A stretch of 20,934 nucleotides of DNA, taken from assembly GCA_965371855.1 (NCBI GenBank), contig CBDUZZ010000072.1:1-20934 (forward strand). Reading direction: 5' to 3'. Below the pieces are notes generated by a model, which searched no databases, had not been told where the DNA came from, and worked only from the letters and a program-made list of their open reading frames with translations. The stretch is from JAADEM01 sp965371855 (lineage in GTDB: Bacteria; Bacteroidota; Bacteroidia; Bacteroidales; Marinilabiliaceae). Below are positions 7,703 to 15,633 of this stretch, one piece after another; positions within the stretch are counted from its first letter, which is position 1, and every line of letters starts with the position of its first letter. Both the position numbers and the translations under genes were made by a program.

Positions 7703-9091
7703 ATGAAAAAAATAAATATATTAATAGTATTAATGGTCATGGTATTTTCGTCTTGCGACAAATATCTGGACATAGTACCTAAGGGAAAGGTAATCCTGTC
7801 AAAGGTAGAAGAATACAATGGCATTTTTAATGATGATGATTTTATACATCAGGACTATTGGACATCTTCGGCTACCAGTACTTCCGATGAAAGATGGTTT
7901 TATAATGAACAATTTGTTATTGATAATCCAAATTCAGTAGCTACTGCTAATTTTTTATGGGATGAGTCTATTGACCGTGTTAGCTTAACGCTTGAAGATT
8001 TGTTCTATAACAGGGCTTATGAGCGAATTTCGCGTTACAACATTATTATTCAGGAAGTATTGGATTCTGAAGGCAGCGAAGCTGATAAAAAGGAAGCTTA
8101 TGCAAAAGCCAAGGTTTTGCGTGCATTTAATCACTTTTTATTGGTAAACTATTATGCAAAGCATTATAATGCAAGTACAGCTGCTTCTGATAATGGTATC
8201 ATTGTAATCAAAACTTTTGATATGGAACAAAGCCCTGTTCAAACAACAATTCAGGATGCTTACGATTTTATTTTGGAAGATATAAACGATGCTTTACCTG
8301 ATTTAAAAGAGATAACTGAGAACACTATGCATCCAGGCAGTGCTTTTGGTTACGCATTATTGGCTAAAGTTTATCTTTTTATGGGCGATTACAGCAAAGC
8401 ATTAGAAAATGCAACTAAATCATTAGATATAAATCATTATGTGAATGATTTAGTTGATCTTCATAACAATAGCACACCGGGGTATTATACGCCCAATTTA
8501 GCGGGTAGTTATAACTCACCTGACTATTTATATTACGGAGGTGGTAGCTTTGGAAAGCCTTTTTCAATCTTGAGTGCGAATGCAATAAATTGGTTTAATC
8601 CGGATGTTATGGGTGTATCGGGCGATATACGTTTGGATGATTTTTATGTTTCACCTTCTTGGATTCCGGGAGCAACGTTCAGGCTTTACATGCAATATGG
8701 TGATTATAAGTATATTGGTGTCGGCATTAATGTTTCGGAAGTATTATTAATGAAAGCTGAATGTTTAGCACGTGGCGGTGACGCTGCCGGTGCAATGACT
8801 ATTGTCAATGATTTAAGGGTATTACGTATCCTGCCCGCAAATTATGTTCCACTTACTGCTACAGATGCTGTTAATATTGTTATCGAAGAACGTTCAAGGG
8901 AATTATTGAATACCTTAAACCGTTTTTGGGATATCCGTCGTTTAGCTAACGACGCTAATTATGCAATTAGCTTAAGTAAAGATTTTATGGGACAAACTTA
9001 TACAACAACGGGTAATTCACATATTTTCATTATGCCGTTCCCTAAAAATGTTACGGATCAAAATGCCAGTATAAAACAAAACACAAAATAA
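7703..9091 (+). CDS. susD-like: SusD/RagB-family surface glycan- or nutrient-binding lipoprotein
   Basis: The product has 462 residues, a lipoprotein signal peptide with Cys18 (VFSSC) and the usual SusD opening DKYLDIVPKG. The TPR-rich N-terminal half contains KAKVLRAFNHFLLVNYY (about 135-151), the common SusD helix where a large residue precedes the first TPR. The C-terminal part has EVLLMKAECLARGG, then ELLNTLNRFWDIRRL, and ends in the typical FPKNVTDQNASIKQN. It should sit on the cell surface as the lid of the SusC barrel and bind the substrate. At 462 residues it is a slightly short SusD, as in families coupled to peptide or small-oligomer uptake, but this is weak evidence. A dyad-symmetric repeat follows the stop codon. 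Confidence 0.93.
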   Translation: MKKINILIVLMVMVFSSCDKYLDIVPKGKVILSKVEEYNGIFNDDDFIHQDYWTSSATSTSDERWFYNEQFVIDNPNSVATANFLWDESIDRVSLTLEDLFYNRAYERISRYNIIIQEVLDSEGSEADKKEAYAKAKVLRAFNHFLLVNYYAKHYNASTAASDNGIIVIKTFDMEQSPVQTTIQDAYDFILEDINDALPDLKEITENTMHPGSAFGYALLAKVYLFMGDYSKALENATKSLDINHYVNDLVDLHNNSTPGYYTPNLAGSYNSPDYLYYGGGSFGKPFSILSANAINWFNPDVMGVSGDIRLDDFYVSPSWIPGATFRLYMQYGDYKYIGVGINVSEVLLMKAECLARGGDAAGAMTIVNDLRVLRILPANYVPLTATDAVNIVIEERSRELLNTLNRFWDIRRLANDANYAISLSKDFMGQTYTTTGNSHIFIMPFPKNVTDQNASIKQNTK

Positions 9092-9135
9092 GTTTAGGTT
9101 TATTATATTCTTTGTGTTTGGTTAAGTAATTTAAT

Positions 9136-9166
9136 CCCTGCCAGTGGTTAAAAACCCTGACAGGGG
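9136..9166 (+). repeat. Palindromic repeat / possible terminator after susD
   Basis: CCCTGCCAG (9136-9144) pairs with CTGACAGGG (9157-9165) with one mismatch. The right half AACCCTGACAGGGGTT is itself nearly palindromic and resembles a dispersed AACCCTGaCAGGGTT repeat of Bacteroidota. There is no good T-run, so termination is only possible, not clear. Confidence 0.5.
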
Positions 9167-9182
9167 TTATTATAAAACAAAT

Positions 9183-9275
9183 AATATCGAATACCGAACA
9201 CTGAATAATGAATGAAGAAATAGTTATAGAAGCTGTGTAATACATACTTTATAATTCGACATTAAACATTGGAAT
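9183..9275. repeat. Possible decayed relative of the IVS-like element
   Basis: The left part, 9183-9217, reads ATATCGAATACCGAACACTG and then GAATAATGAATGAAG. It resembles the arm of the 82-557 element read from its right side (ATATCGATTAACGAATAATG). The right part, 9246-9275 (TTTATAATTCGACATTAAAC...), has the opposite sense and pairs with it imperfectly. Only about 30 bases separate them, so if related this is an internal deletion form without the four-helix-bundle gene. Confidence 0.35.
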
Positions 9276-9391
9276 CAATAAAGAACAAAGAGATAAAATA
9301 AATACATGAAAGTTTTGAGTTTTCTTTAGTGTCTTTTGCGATTCTAACTGCTGTTTATCAGGTTAGTGGTAAAAAAAATTAAAATAAAAAT

Positions 9392-10807
9392 ATGAAAAAA
9401 TTAATAATTGCATTTCTAGTCATTATCCCTGTATTATTTTCCTGTAATAGTGAAAGCGATTCAGGCATTACATTATCAGGTACTTATAATGCAGAAATTA
9501 TCGACTGGAAAGAAATTGGGGAAACCGTTTTTTTATTCAGGGTTGATAAAGGCAGCTTTGTAAAAACATCTGTAATAGAGTTTGATGAAAATAATGAATT
9601 TTCAATCCATCTGGATAATTCCCAGGCAGGCTTATATGGTATCGGCCAACGTGACGTATATTATCGTTTTTACCTTTCCCCGGGCGATAAACTAATTGTT
9701 GATATTGCAGATACAGTCGTAAAAATCAGGGAAACCAACAATCCTGAAATCCACAAACATTTTTTGGGCTGGGATAACCTGATGCTTTCTTTCGGTGTGT
9801 TAGATAGAAATCTGGATGCAACATATAAAGATTTTTTCCCGTTTTTGGAAAAAACATTGCCCGAAGCAGATGAGTATTTGAAAAAAACTACTTCAAACCC
9901 CGGGTATAATAACTTCATGAAAGCACAAACAGATATTGATATAACTTATTGGATGTCAAGATTTATATGTATGCCGAGAAGCATTTATCCTACAAAAGCA
10001 GAAGGATACCCTGAGATATATAAAACCAGATATTATAAAAAAGATAAATTTAATTACCCGGCCTCTGAGATTTATAAATGCGGGTATGCCATGTGGACTA
10101 TTCCAGTCTATATAAAAAATCTATATAGACTCGATATTTTGCATTTTAAATTCGATTCTGATGGTAAGCCATTATATAATGAAATGGATCCTGTAAAGGA
10201 AATTGAATGTATTGCCAACGATACAATTAAAGGAGATATTGCTGTGAACAAACTGACTTATAAGGGCTATAACTTAACAGGGTTGGCCTACAGCGATATG
10301 TACGAAAAAGTAGGTAAATACCTGATTACCGAAGAGCAAAAACAAAAAGTAAAAGCATACGAAAAAACAATAAATATATATGCAAGCGGTACTCCTTCGC
10401 CCGATTATAAATTTCAGGATATTAATGGCAAAATTCATCATTTGTCAGATTTAAAAGGGAAATATGTTTATATCGATATATGGGCTACATGGTGTAACCC
10501 TTGTATTGGAGAAATACCTGCTTTAAAAAAACTGGAGAAAAAATTTAAAGACAAAAATATTGAATTTGTAAGTATTTCACTAGACAATAAAAAAGAAACA
10601 TGGCAGAAATATATTGAAAAAAATGATATGAATGGTATTCAGTTATTTGCTGGTAAAGGTGAAACAAAATTCAGTAAATATTATAAATATTCATCTATCC
10701 CCCGTTTTATTTTAATTGATAAAGAAACTAAAGTAGTGATGTACAATGCTTACAGACCATCAGACGAACGTATGGCTAAAAAGCTTGAATCACTGCTCGC
10801 TAACTAA
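9392..10807 (+). CDS. TlpA-like thioredoxin-domain lipoprotein, copy 1
   Basis: The 471-residue protein has a lipoprotein signal peptide (VLFSC, Cys18) and is expected in the periplasm, anchored to a membrane. The N-terminal 110 residues (SGTYNAEI..., LSPGDKLIVDI) form a beta-rich DUF4369-like domain, followed by a helical middle region. The C-terminal thioredoxin domain starts near residue 335 (SPDYKFQDINGKIHHLSDLKGKYV), with the active site WATWCNPC at 364-371 (Cys368, Cys371) and the cis-proline at Pro437 (SSIPRF). All redox residues are present, so disulfide reduction or thiol-disulfide exchange is likely. The partner is unknown; such lipoproteins are often coded beside SusCD pairs. It is clearly paralogous to the next gene, sharing SGTY-AEI, IPRFILIDK and PSDER. 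It begins 300 bases after susD. Confidence 0.9.
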   Translation: MKKLIIAFLVIIPVLFSCNSESDSGITLSGTYNAEIIDWKEIGETVFLFRVDKGSFVKTSVIEFDENNEFSIHLDNSQAGLYGIGQRDVYYRFYLSPGDKLIVDIADTVVKIRETNNPEIHKHFLGWDNLMLSFGVLDRNLDATYKDFFPFLEKTLPEADEYLKKTTSNPGYNNFMKAQTDIDITYWMSRFICMPRSIYPTKAEGYPEIYKTRYYKKDKFNYPASEIYKCGYAMWTIPVYIKNLYRLDILHFKFDSDGKPLYNEMDPVKEIECIANDTIKGDIAVNKLTYKGYNLTGLAYSDMYEKVGKYLITEEQKQKVKAYEKTINIYASGTPSPDYKFQDINGKIHHLSDLKGKYVYIDIWATWCNPCIGEIPALKKLEKKFKDKNIEFVSISLDNKKETWQKYIEKNDMNGIQLFAGKGETKFSKYYKYSSIPRFILIDKETKVVMYNAYRPSDERMAKKLESLLAN

Positions 10808-10866
10808 AATTCGATATAAACACGGCAAGATACATAGATAATGTACAGGCTTTAAAAAAATATACA

Positions 10867-12276
10867 ATGAAAATTATTAAATATTCAGTTTTTATTCTTT
10901 TGCTTTCAATGTTTGCATGTAAACAGGAAAGTGGGATTAAACTATCGGGAACCTACACAGCCGAAATTACCAGAAACTCGTATTTTGGTGAGATTATGTT
11001 TTTGTATCATGTTAAAAACGGTAAATTTGTTAAATATGGTCCGGTAAAACTTGATGCGGACAAACATTTTGAGTTTCAATTAGATGATACCCTTGCCGGA
11101 ATGTTTGCTATTGGTCCGCACCAACAGAAATTTATGCCACCTGTACCAATGGATCGATTTTATTTACAGGCAGGCGATGAAATTGAACTTGAAATTACCG
11201 ATGACGGAGTACAGGTGCTTAATTCAAATAATATAAAAGTCCATAAGCATTTTGCGTCCTGGGAAAAGCTGATGAAATCGATGAAGACATTGATTGGTAC
11301 GGCTTCTGACGGTTTTGAAGAAATGGATGCAATAATGAATGATGTTAATAAGCACCTTGCTGAACCAACATCAGATAAAGCGTATAATGACTTTATGAAA
11401 GTGCAAACCCGCCTTGATATTGATAACAACCTCATTAGGTTCATACTTCCGGTAAAAAATCAGGTAGAATTTAATTCACTGCCCGCATATTTTAGTGAAA
11501 TCTATGAAGACAAAAAATATTCTGCGAAAGATATTTATTTGCATGACAATACCCAATCAGCAATCGCAAGCTATTCGGCATTCCTTGTTTATAGCGGGCG
11601 GATAGCTGATGATGGTAACCCGTATGATGTTAATGCAATTAGTTATTTTGGAAATCCTGCAATTCAGGAAAAAATTGCCTTGAGTCACCTGTTGCCAATA
11701 AGCCAATGGTCAGGCTTGTTTGATGAAAGTTTAGCACTAAAAGGGCTGGAGTATGATGCCATGAAGGAAAAAACAGGAAAATACATAACCGACCCTGAAC
11801 AGATAAAAAGACTCAAAAAGTACGAGGAAGAAATTGCTATTTATGCTCCCGGACGACTTTCACCGGATTTTAGTTTTCCTGATAAAAACGGAAAAATACA
11901 TAAACTTTCTGATTTTAAAGGAAAACTTGTCTATATCGATCTTTGGGCAACATGGTGCCGCCCATGCTTGGCCGAAATGCCTTCTATGCAAAAACTTACT
12001 AAAGATTATAAAGGAAAAGACATTGTATTTATAAGCATTTCTATTGATGCCAAAAAATCTGATTGGAATAACTTTTTATCAAATAAAAAAACAGAAGGTT
12101 TACAATTATATCATGGTAGCAGTAAGGAAGTGTATGAAAAAGAATTTTATAAATTTTATAAATATGAATTCATTCCCCGTTTTATTTTAATCGACAAGCA
12201 GGGTAAAGTGGTAATGTACGAAGCTTATCTGCCTTCAGATGAAAGAATCAGAAAAGAAATTAATAAACTATTATGA
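10867..12276 (+). CDS. TlpA-like thioredoxin-domain lipoprotein, copy 2
   Basis: The 469-residue lipoprotein (Cys18 in SMFAC) has the same layout as copy 1: a beta-rich N-terminal domain with SGTYTAEITRNSYFGEI, a helical middle, and a thioredoxin domain with WATWCRPC at 360-367 (Cys364, Cys367) and cis-Pro437 (FIPRFILIDK). It is much closer to copy 1 than to copy 3 in both the N-terminal and C-terminal parts, pointing to a local tandem duplication followed by divergence. The residue between the cysteines and Pro is Arg here and Asn in copies 1 and 3, which may tune redox potential (inference). It follows copy 1 by 59 bases without a visible terminator, so cotranscription is likely. Confidence 0.9.
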   Translation: MKIIKYSVFILLLSMFACKQESGIKLSGTYTAEITRNSYFGEIMFLYHVKNGKFVKYGPVKLDADKHFEFQLDDTLAGMFAIGPHQQKFMPPVPMDRFYLQAGDEIELEITDDGVQVLNSNNIKVHKHFASWEKLMKSMKTLIGTASDGFEEMDAIMNDVNKHLAEPTSDKAYNDFMKVQTRLDIDNNLIRFILPVKNQVEFNSLPAYFSEIYEDKKYSAKDIYLHDNTQSAIASYSAFLVYSGRIADDGNPYDVNAISYFGNPAIQEKIALSHLLPISQWSGLFDESLALKGLEYDAMKEKTGKYITDPEQIKRLKKYEEEIAIYAPGRLSPDFSFPDKNGKIHKLSDFKGKLVYIDLWATWCRPCLAEMPSMQKLTKDYKGKDIVFISISIDAKKSDWNNFLSNKKTEGLQLYHGSSKEVYEKEFYKFYKYEFIPRFILIDKQGKVVMYEAYLPSDERIRKEINKLL

Positions 12277-12342
12277 GTCGGGAGCATCCTCTAAAAGTTA
12301 TGTGTATAGAGTAGTTAATATTAAAAAAATAAAATTAAGAAA

Positions 12343-13833
12343 ATGAAAAAAATAACAGCATTTTTTATTGCAGCGATATTTTTAATATCCTGTAACAATA
12401 CAAAAAAAGAAAAAATAAGCGGTGGTTTTACCACCATAAAAGGAACTTATGACCTTACTATTCCCTGGGAGACACAATCAGTTAAATTCTCGAAAATCGA
12501 ATATGGAAAACGTGTTGAAGTAGGTGAGTATAAGTTGAATGAAGATAAAAAATATGGTTTTACCGTAGCTCCAAATAAGGAGGGTTTTTATGTGTTACAT
12601 AGCGATAATAATCAAATACCCGTTTATGTAAAAGGTAATCAGGTCTTAAATGTGAGTATCAGGGATGGAAACAGGTACACACTCACCGATATTCCTGATG
12701 ACGAAAACAGAGTGTTGTACGAATATAAACAACTCACCGATACTTTGCTGTATTACAGCAATTTTTCAACAGGTGCCACGACTTACAAAGAATTTTTCCC
12801 TTTTTATAAAGAGTTTATCCCTAAAATGAAGGCCTTTCATAAAAAAGTGAACACAAGCAATGCAAAATTTAATAAATTAATGCATGCTTATATTGATCTA
12901 GATATTATTCATCAAGCTGAATATTTTCTTTATACTCCTCGTAGTGAGCATCCTACAGCGGAGCAAATTGAGGAAATGGCTCCTTTTTATAAAGGTTTTG
13001 TGGACAATAATGTTTTTAGTACATGCATTATTTTGGATCTACCAAATGGTATTAATGCCTTAAATAGGCACGATATGTATTGTATTATTAATGTATTAAA
13101 TTTTGGAGCTGATGGTCCAAAAGCACCTGTAACACCTGAGGAATTTGAAGCTGATACCGAAGAAGCAAAAAAAGATAGAGCCCTTTGGCGTGCTGACTAT
13201 GTCAAACGATTAGGAAAAGTGCAAGGGAGTAGTATTACAAACGATACGTTAAAGGCCTTTTACGCTTTAGAAGAATTACCTCGCTTTAAAGCATATAATG
13301 ATGAATACATTGACTTTATGAAGCGTTTCAGGCCGCATTTTGAACTGAGTACATATGCAAAAACAAAAGTCGAAGATTTTGAGGCAACTATTCGTCCTAC
13401 AAGCGCAGGTGCACCGGGGTCAGATTTTACCTACAAAGATATTAACGATAAAGATGTTTCGTTTACAGATTTCAGGGGCAAATTAGTTTATATTGATGTT
13501 TGGGCCATGTGGTGTAATCCTTGTAAAAAAGAAATTCCTTTTCTTAAAGAGCTTGAAGAGGAGTTTAAAGGTGAGGATATTGTATTTGTGAGTATCTCAA
13601 TGGATAAACCCAAACAATTGGAAAAGTGGAAAAAGTTTGTTAAAGAACAAGAGCTAACAGGTGTTCAGCTTTTTGCCGATAAAGCATTTGATTCTAAAAT
13701 AGCAAAAGATTATAAAATTAATTCAATTCCACGATTTTTGCTATTTGATAAAGAAGGTATCATTATTAATTCCGATGCTAGAAGACCATCGGATCCGGAC
13801 TTAAAAATTGTTTTGCGTGATTTATTGAAATAG
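12343..13833 (+). CDS. TlpA-like thioredoxin-domain lipoprotein, copy 3
   Basis: The 496-residue lipoprotein (LISC, Cys17) has a more divergent N-terminal domain (TTIKGTYDLTIPWETQSVKF) and a longer middle region than copies 1 and 2. The thioredoxin domain begins near residue 360 (APGSDFTYKDINDKDVSF) with the active site WAMWCNPC at 387-394 (Cys391, Cys394) and cis-Pro463 (NSIPRFLLFDK). Ala-Met replaces the usual Ala-Thr before the Trp-Cys, a mild variation. The end still carries the PSD motif shared by the other copies (ARRPSDPDL). It follows copy 2 by 66 bases and is followed by a dyad repeat at 13858-13890. A redox role on the same or a related periplasmic substrate is inferred. Confidence 0.9.
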   Translation: MKKITAFFIAAIFLISCNNTKKEKISGGFTTIKGTYDLTIPWETQSVKFSKIEYGKRVEVGEYKLNEDKKYGFTVAPNKEGFYVLHSDNNQIPVYVKGNQVLNVSIRDGNRYTLTDIPDDENRVLYEYKQLTDTLLYYSNFSTGATTYKEFFPFYKEFIPKMKAFHKKVNTSNAKFNKLMHAYIDLDIIHQAEYFLYTPRSEHPTAEQIEEMAPFYKGFVDNNVFSTCIILDLPNGINALNRHDMYCIINVLNFGADGPKAPVTPEEFEADTEEAKKDRALWRADYVKRLGKVQGSSITNDTLKAFYALEELPRFKAYNDEYIDFMKRFRPHFELSTYAKTKVEDFEATIRPTSAGAPGSDFTYKDINDKDVSFTDFRGKLVYIDVWAMWCNPCKKEIPFLKELEEEFKGEDIVFVSISMDKPKQLEKWKKFVKEQELTGVQLFADKAFDSKIAKDYKINSIPRFLLFDKEGIIINSDARRPSDPDLKIVLRDLLK

Positions 13834-13857
13834 TTAACAGGGATTTATAAAAATCTA

Positions 13858-13890
13858 AGCCCTATGAGGGTTTTAAACTCTTGTAGGGCT
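13858..13890. repeat. Palindromic repeat after the third thioredoxin gene
   Basis: AGCCCTA (13858-13864) is the exact reverse complement of TAGGGCT (13884-13890), with inner pairing of GAG to CTC and TTT to AAA. No T-run follows, so it is more like a REP-type repeat or mRNA stabiliser than a clear terminator. Confidence 0.5.
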
Positions 13891-13954
13891 AATTGAGACG
13901 ATATTGATTTAATTATGAATTATCATAACAATTTAAACTAATACTACGAAAAGA

Positions 13955-14875
13955 ATGCAACTTAAAATAATCATATTTATCTCACTGTTTGTTTTCATAT
14001 CATGTTCCGGTACTAATAATGGAAAAAATGAAAGCAATCAACAATCAGTTGATAATAAAGTCGAACAAAATTCGGTAATCATTGAGGATAATCCACAACA
14101 CAGCTCTAAATTCATAAGTAAATTTACCGAGGAAGCTAATAAAATAATTTCCGCAAACAAATTTGTTTCATTTTCTGAACTTCAACAACAAAAGTTAAAG
14201 AATATTGAAGAAAACTCAAATGTAACAGTAAGCTTGGTAAAACCAAAAAAAATGAGTGGCAACGAACTCTATTTCTATCTAAAAGAAAGGAATTTGGTTA
14301 TCGGCTCTGCATATAAAGGACAGTTTGGAGGTATATCTTTAAGTTTAGCAAGTGCATATGTAATAAGTGAAAATGGCATTATTGCTACAAATTACCATGT
14401 TATTGATATTCGTGAGAACATGGAATCCATTGCTGTTTTCGTTTCAGATAAAGATGGCAATGTTTATCCTGTAACAGAGGTATTATCATCAAGCCAGTCT
14501 AATGATCTGGCTATTTTAAGAATTGACACACAAGGCAAAAAGCTGAAAGCATTGCCTTTTGCAAAAGAAGAGTTAGTGGGCGAAGATATATATATGATGG
14601 GTCATCCGTTTAATAATACATATTTTATGTCCAAAGGGATTGTGGCACGTAAATACATAAGTGAACGCGATATGGAATTGAAACTAGGTGTAACTGTTGA
14701 TTTCGGACAAGGTGCAAGTGGAGGACCAATTGTAAATCAAAACGGTCAATTGGTAGCTATGGTAAGTTCTACTTATTTAGAACGTGTTAATGGTATGGGA
14801 CCAGTTCAAATGGTTATTAAAGAAGCTATCCCAGTGAGCACATTGTGGAAATATGTTATTGGAAATGATATTTAA
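13955..14875 (+). CDS. Trypsin-like serine protease lipoprotein
   Basis: The 306-residue protein has a lipobox (VFISC, Cys17) and a Ser/Asn/Gln-rich linker to about residue 50. The peptidase domain covers about 115-300 and has a complete S1-type triad: His148 in ATNYHV, Asp184 in SNDLAIL and Ser255 in GQGASGGPI. The order and spacing are those of the Trypsin_2/DegP-like fold. There is no PDZ domain after the peptidase domain, unlike DegP or DegS, so it is not a classical HtrA. It should be a membrane-anchored periplasmic or surface endopeptidase; its substrate is unknown. It lies between copy 3 of the thioredoxin lipoproteins and the broken fourth copy on the same strand, and the next gene starts 21 bases after its stop, so an operon is likely. 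Its placement suggests a proteinaceous component of the substrate, which is inference. Confidence 0.9.
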   Translation: MQLKIIIFISLFVFISCSGTNNGKNESNQQSVDNKVEQNSVIIEDNPQHSSKFISKFTEEANKIISANKFVSFSELQQQKLKNIEENSNVTVSLVKPKKMSGNELYFYLKERNLVIGSAYKGQFGGISLSLASAYVISENGIIATNYHVIDIRENMESIAVFVSDKDGNVYPVTEVLSSSQSNDLAILRIDTQGKKLKALPFAKEELVGEDIYMMGHPFNNTYFMSKGIVARKYISERDMELKLGVTVDFGQGASGGPIVNQNGQLVAMVSSTYLERVNGMGPVQMVIKEAIPVSTLWKYVIGNDI

Positions 14876-14896
14876 ACAATTATTAAACAGTAAAAA

Positions 14897-15633
14897 ATGA
14901 TACGAAACACAATCATATTGGCAATTATTGCCTTAATCGTAGCTTGTCAGCCTAAAGTGCAAAAAGATACAAGCCAAATAACAATTGCAGGTAAATTAAT
15001 TAATGCCGGCAATGAAAAAGTTTTTTTATTTGATGGCAGAAAAAGAACAGATATTCCGGTAACGGACAATATTTTTACAATGAAATTGCCTGCAACAGGT
15101 AACGGAATTATAAAAACAATCGGTATTGCAGATAACAAAATTAAAATGTTCTTAATGCCTGGCGATAGTGTTTTTGTTACTTACAACGGCGAAACAAAAG
15201 GATATTCATTTTCCGACGATCAGGTTTTAGCAAACAATTATTTGAAAGCAAAAGCAAAAAACAGCGAAGCCCATTTTTTTGACCCATGGTCTAAATTTAG
15301 TTTGGACCTTGATGCTTTTACTGCAACTATGGACTCTTTGTTGCAATCAAACAACGACTTTATAGATAATTATATAGCAGACAAACAGGCTATTAGCAAC
15401 GATTTTACACATTTCTAAAAAGCAGGTATTAACTACCAGGTATATTTATACAAATCCTATTATTCAAGAAATCTACGCTATACAAAAGACTCAATTGATC
15501 GGAAGAGCACCTGGTTTGATTTCAAAAAAGCAGTAGATTTAAACGATGCAAAACTTCTTAATTCAACCAGCTACCAACAATATGTTGGTTATTCAATTTA
15601 TAATGAAGCAGGTGACTTAATGAATAATGATAG
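14897..15633 (+). pseudogene. Broken fourth TlpA-type lipoprotein gene (thioredoxin domain lost)
   Basis: The ATG start opens a lipoprotein signal peptide (LIVAC, Cys17) and a DUF4369-like beta domain (ITIAGKLINAGNEKVFLFDG, then LMPGDSVFVTYNG), as in TlpA-family lipoproteins. The frame stops at TAA 15416-15418 after 173 codons, but the same frame continues with sensible coding sequence (NYQVYLYKSYYSRNLRY, FKKAVDLNDAKLLNSTSYQQY, YSIYNEAGD) to about 15632. This segment matches the helical middle region normally placed before the thioredoxin domain. The thioredoxin domain itself is absent: near 15632 the coding pattern changes to alpha-galactosidase in another frame. The piece up to 15415 could still be made as a short lipoprotein, but redox function is lost. 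The stop is seen directly; the family assignment is moderately sure. Confidence 0.75.

Larger units (their letters stand above)
9092..9391. other. Intergenic region holding repeats and a possible decayed element
   Basis: This 300-base gap between susD and the first thioredoxin gene holds a dyad repeat at 9136-9166, AT-rich arms at 9183-9217 and 9246-9275 that resemble the inverted repeats of the 82-557 element, and a tail (about 9280-9370) with no gene that I can support. The short reading frame at 9208-9240 (ATG AAT GAA, ten codons) is too short to call. Confidence 0.5.

Noticed and set aside
9208..9240. Ten-codon frame starting ATG AAT GAA GAA
   Set aside because: Too short and without a family; it lies in the repeat-rich gap and may be chance.
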